A DNA stretch of 64,000 nucleotides from Candidatus Altimarinota bacterium (lineage in GTDB: Bacteria; Patescibacteriota; Gracilibacteria; BD1-5; UBA2023): the NCBI GenBank assembly GCA_013268835.1, contig JABFSX010000002.1:1-64000 (forward strand). Reading direction: 5' to 3'. Within the stretch, counting starts at the first letter, position 1; each line of letters opens with the position of its first letter. The position numbers were made by a program, and so were the translations under genes. This document shows positions 61,996-64,000 of this stretch, in pieces. The notes below the pieces were generated by a model. It made no database searches, had not been told where the DNA came from, and saw only the letters and a program-made list of their open reading frames with translations.

Positions 61996-63129
61996 ATGTC
62001 TAAAAAAATCATCACAGGCGTCAAGCCAACGGGTACATCGATGCATCTTGGAAATCTTATGGGAGCGGTTCTCCCATTTCAGAAGAATGCAAAAGGGAAT
62101 GATGCTGCCATATTCATCGCTGATCTTCATGCTCTCACGAGTGTTAAGGACGGAGCAAAACTCCGTGAACAATCCCTCGAAGTGGCAATCGAATACCTTT
62201 CTATATTCGGAGTAGATACACCGATTACTATATTCCGTCAGTCGGATATCGCGGATATCACCAAGCTTATGTGGATCCTCACCAACGTGACTCCATATGC
62301 ACTCATGCTCCGAGCTCATAGCTTTAAAGATATCGAACAAAAGGTAGAAAAAGTAGAAAAAGAAATTGCCTATAACGAAGGGAAACTCTCTCTCTATTCC
62401 AATACGGAGATATTCAAGGATGATGAAAAAGCCAAAGGCTCAGAAGAGAAGATTGCACAGTTGCGGCAAGAACTCGATGAGCTCGAAAAAGAGTGAGAAA
62501 ACAAGATGAATATGGGAGTATTCAACTATCCGATCCTGATGGCAGCTGATATCATCGGATATGATATCGATGCAGTTCCAGTAGGGAAGGATCAACTCCA
62601 ACATCTTGAGATGACTCGTGATATTGCGAGAGGATTTAACAAGTTCTATGGGAAGAATGTATTCACTGAGCCTGAGGCAATTATCGAAGAATCTGTTGCA
62701 ACTCTCTCCGGAGTTGATGGTCGAAAGATGTCGAAGAGTTATGATAACTTCATCGGGATATTTGATGATGAGAAAAAGCTCAAGAAGCGAGTGATGTCTA
62801 TCATCACGGATTCTGCTGGAGTAGACGAAGTGAAGGATCCAGATTCTTGTAATATATTTGCTCTGATTCGAGTATTTGGTACGGATGAAGAGGTGGAGAC
62901 GATCTATCAGAAATACCTCACTCCGAATATCGGATTCGGATATGGTCATGCGAAAAAAGCACTCCTAGAGATCCTCACTCGATACCTCGCACCATATCGT
63001 GCTACCCGAGAAAAACTCCTCCAGGATATTCCATTCGTCGAAGCAAAACTCGCAGAGTGAGCGAAAATCATGAATGCGAGACTCGAAGCGAAGATGAAGG
63101 TGGTGAGGGAAGTAGTGGGAGTGAATTAA
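61996..63129 (+). CDS. trpS: tryptophanyl-tRNA synthetase
   Basis: Class I synthetase of 377 residues charging tRNA-Trp. The HIGH-like motif is MHLGN in GVKPTGTSMHLGNLMGA, the KMSKS motif is intact in GRKMSKSYDN, and MAADIIGYDIDAVPVGKDQLQH is the Trp-site segment. A charged helical insert (about 115-168, KVEKVEKEIAYNEGK) is longer than in many bacterial enzymes. Few TGA codons (three). A Trp-rich leader and terminator lie upstream of the preceding gene, which gives a plausible regulation by Trp supply. Confidence 0.96.
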
Positions 63130-63156
63130 TATAATTTTCTTTAATTTTTAGAAATT

Positions 63157-64000
63157 ATGTCTCAGAAAATAAGTTTAAAAAGATCTAATGATATATTAGA
63201 TGATGTGACTTTTGAAAAAGATGATTTATTTAATAGGATATGATTTGGTAAGTCGCTCTTAAATCTTATTGAACATTCTGAAAATGAATCTCTTGTAATT
63301 TCTATTAATGCTCCATGGTGAGAATGAAAAACGCATTTTCTAAAAATGTGGAAGAATTACCTTATTAATGAAAAAACAAAGAAAGTAATTTATTTTAATT
63401 CTTTCAAAAATGATTATTTGGAAGATCCTTTTACTGCACTTTTATGAGAGTTGGTTAAGGAATTTGAAGCAGATAAAACTACTACAAGAAAAATACTTGA
63501 TAAATGAATAAATGTACTTAAGGGTATCCTACCATTGGGATGAAAGATTTGAGCTAGATTCATACTAGGATGAGATATTCAATGAGTTGAAAATAAGCTT
63601 GAAGAACTAGTAGAATGAGACATTGTAGAGTGAATAAAAAATGCCTTATCTGAATATACAAAACATGAAGATATTGTTAAAGCTTTTAGGGAAACTCTTG
63701 AGGATATTATAAAAGATAAATGAGATATAATATTTATTATTGATGAGCTTGATAGGTGTAGACCAGATTTTGCTCTTAGATTACTTGAAAGAATAAAGCA
63801 TTTTTTTGAAATAAAGGGATTATATTTTGTATTATGAATTAATAAAGAACAAATTGAGAAGTATATATCTCGTATTTATTGAAATATTGATGCAACTAAA
63901 TACTTGCAAAAATTTATTGATATTGAAACTATATTGCCATCAAATTCGGATCGAACGAGAAAGGATATTGAAAAGTATATCAGCTTTTTATTTAATAAAT
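63157..64000 (+). CDS. KAP-family P-loop NTPase, cut by the window end
   Basis: At least 281 residues, running off the right edge. Walker A is INAPWGEGKTHFL at about 51-62 with both loop glycines (55, 57) encoded by TGA; Walker B is IIFIIDELDRCRPDFALRLL. Between them is the long KAP-type insertion. KAP NTPases are large STAND-like ATPases, membrane-associated in many cases, and some are linked to phage exclusion. No partner is visible before the edge. Confidence 0.82.

Noticed and set aside
93-63129. Widespread pseudogenisation by nonsense mutations
   Set aside because: All interruptions are TGA, none TAA or TAG; frames continue without shift and the joined proteins have complete motifs at normal lengths. 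Recoding explains this better than decay.

Overview
The window reads as a piece of a small, AT-rich genome of a Patescibacteria (CPR) lineage that translates UGA as glycine (genetic code 25: Gracilibacteria/BD1-5 or Absconditabacteria/SR1). With UGA as a stop, most genes look broken. With UGA as Gly they join into full-length, recognisable proteins, and the UGA codons fall on invariant glycines of TrmD, RuvC, adenylate kinase, ABC ATPases and methyltransferase motif I. Every intact gene called here ends in TAA or TAG. I cannot decide between Gracilibacteria and Absconditabacteria from the sequence alone.

Layout: 93-5520 holds a peptidase (pepF), three cell-wall genes and a phosphohexomutase. 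5577-11471 holds ruvC, membrane proteins and a phospholipase-D-like lipoprotein. 11488-14126 (minus) is holA, an FKBP lipoprotein and trmD. 14196-20164 carries a serine-protease lipoprotein, a repeat-tailed polytopic membrane protein and an amidase-SpoIID fusion. 20195-26281 is a nucleotide block (dcd, MazG-like, folA, thyA, tmk, Nudix, 5'-3' exonuclease) with an NlpC/P60-like gene. 26278-28587 (minus) is an SLT-CHAP wall hydrolase and a STAS protein. 29665-34749 (minus) is an information-processing run (DUF177, TPR, rlmN, PAP2-like, greA, nusG, secE), followed by tRNA-Thr, hemW, adk and RNase P RNA. 37484-41689 holds an IscA-like gene, jag, a CsoR/RcnR-like repressor with a visible operator, and a methyltransferase. 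41988-51717 is an envelope block (DUF2339, DUF4105, a 1342-residue exported protein, an ABC ATPase/permease pair, a hydrolase). 52725-64000 has topA, an ABC exporter next to a C39-like protein, a histone-H1-like protein, GNAT and AstE-like genes, trpS and a truncated KAP NTPase.

How the genes fit together: there is a dense set of peptidoglycan-acting enzymes and exported hydrolases (GH25, CHAP-like, two FemAB-like, amidase-SpoIID, NlpC/P60, SLT-CHAP, trypsin-like, PLD-like, C39-like). No biosynthetic pathway for amino acids is visible. This fits a host-dependent or epibiotic lifestyle, which is inference.

The most interesting signals beyond the code are these. Short Trp-rich leader ORFs followed by intrinsic terminators lie upstream of an acetyltransferase/AstE-like pair and upstream of an acetyltransferase-trpS pair. 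Palindromic dispersed elements are inserted in frame inside protein genes, including two in hemW. Several promoters sit 6-7 bases before the ATG, implying leaderless mRNAs, and Shine-Dalgarno sequences are absent. Convergent genes share one CTAG as both stop codons. UGA-Gly is distributed very unevenly between genes.
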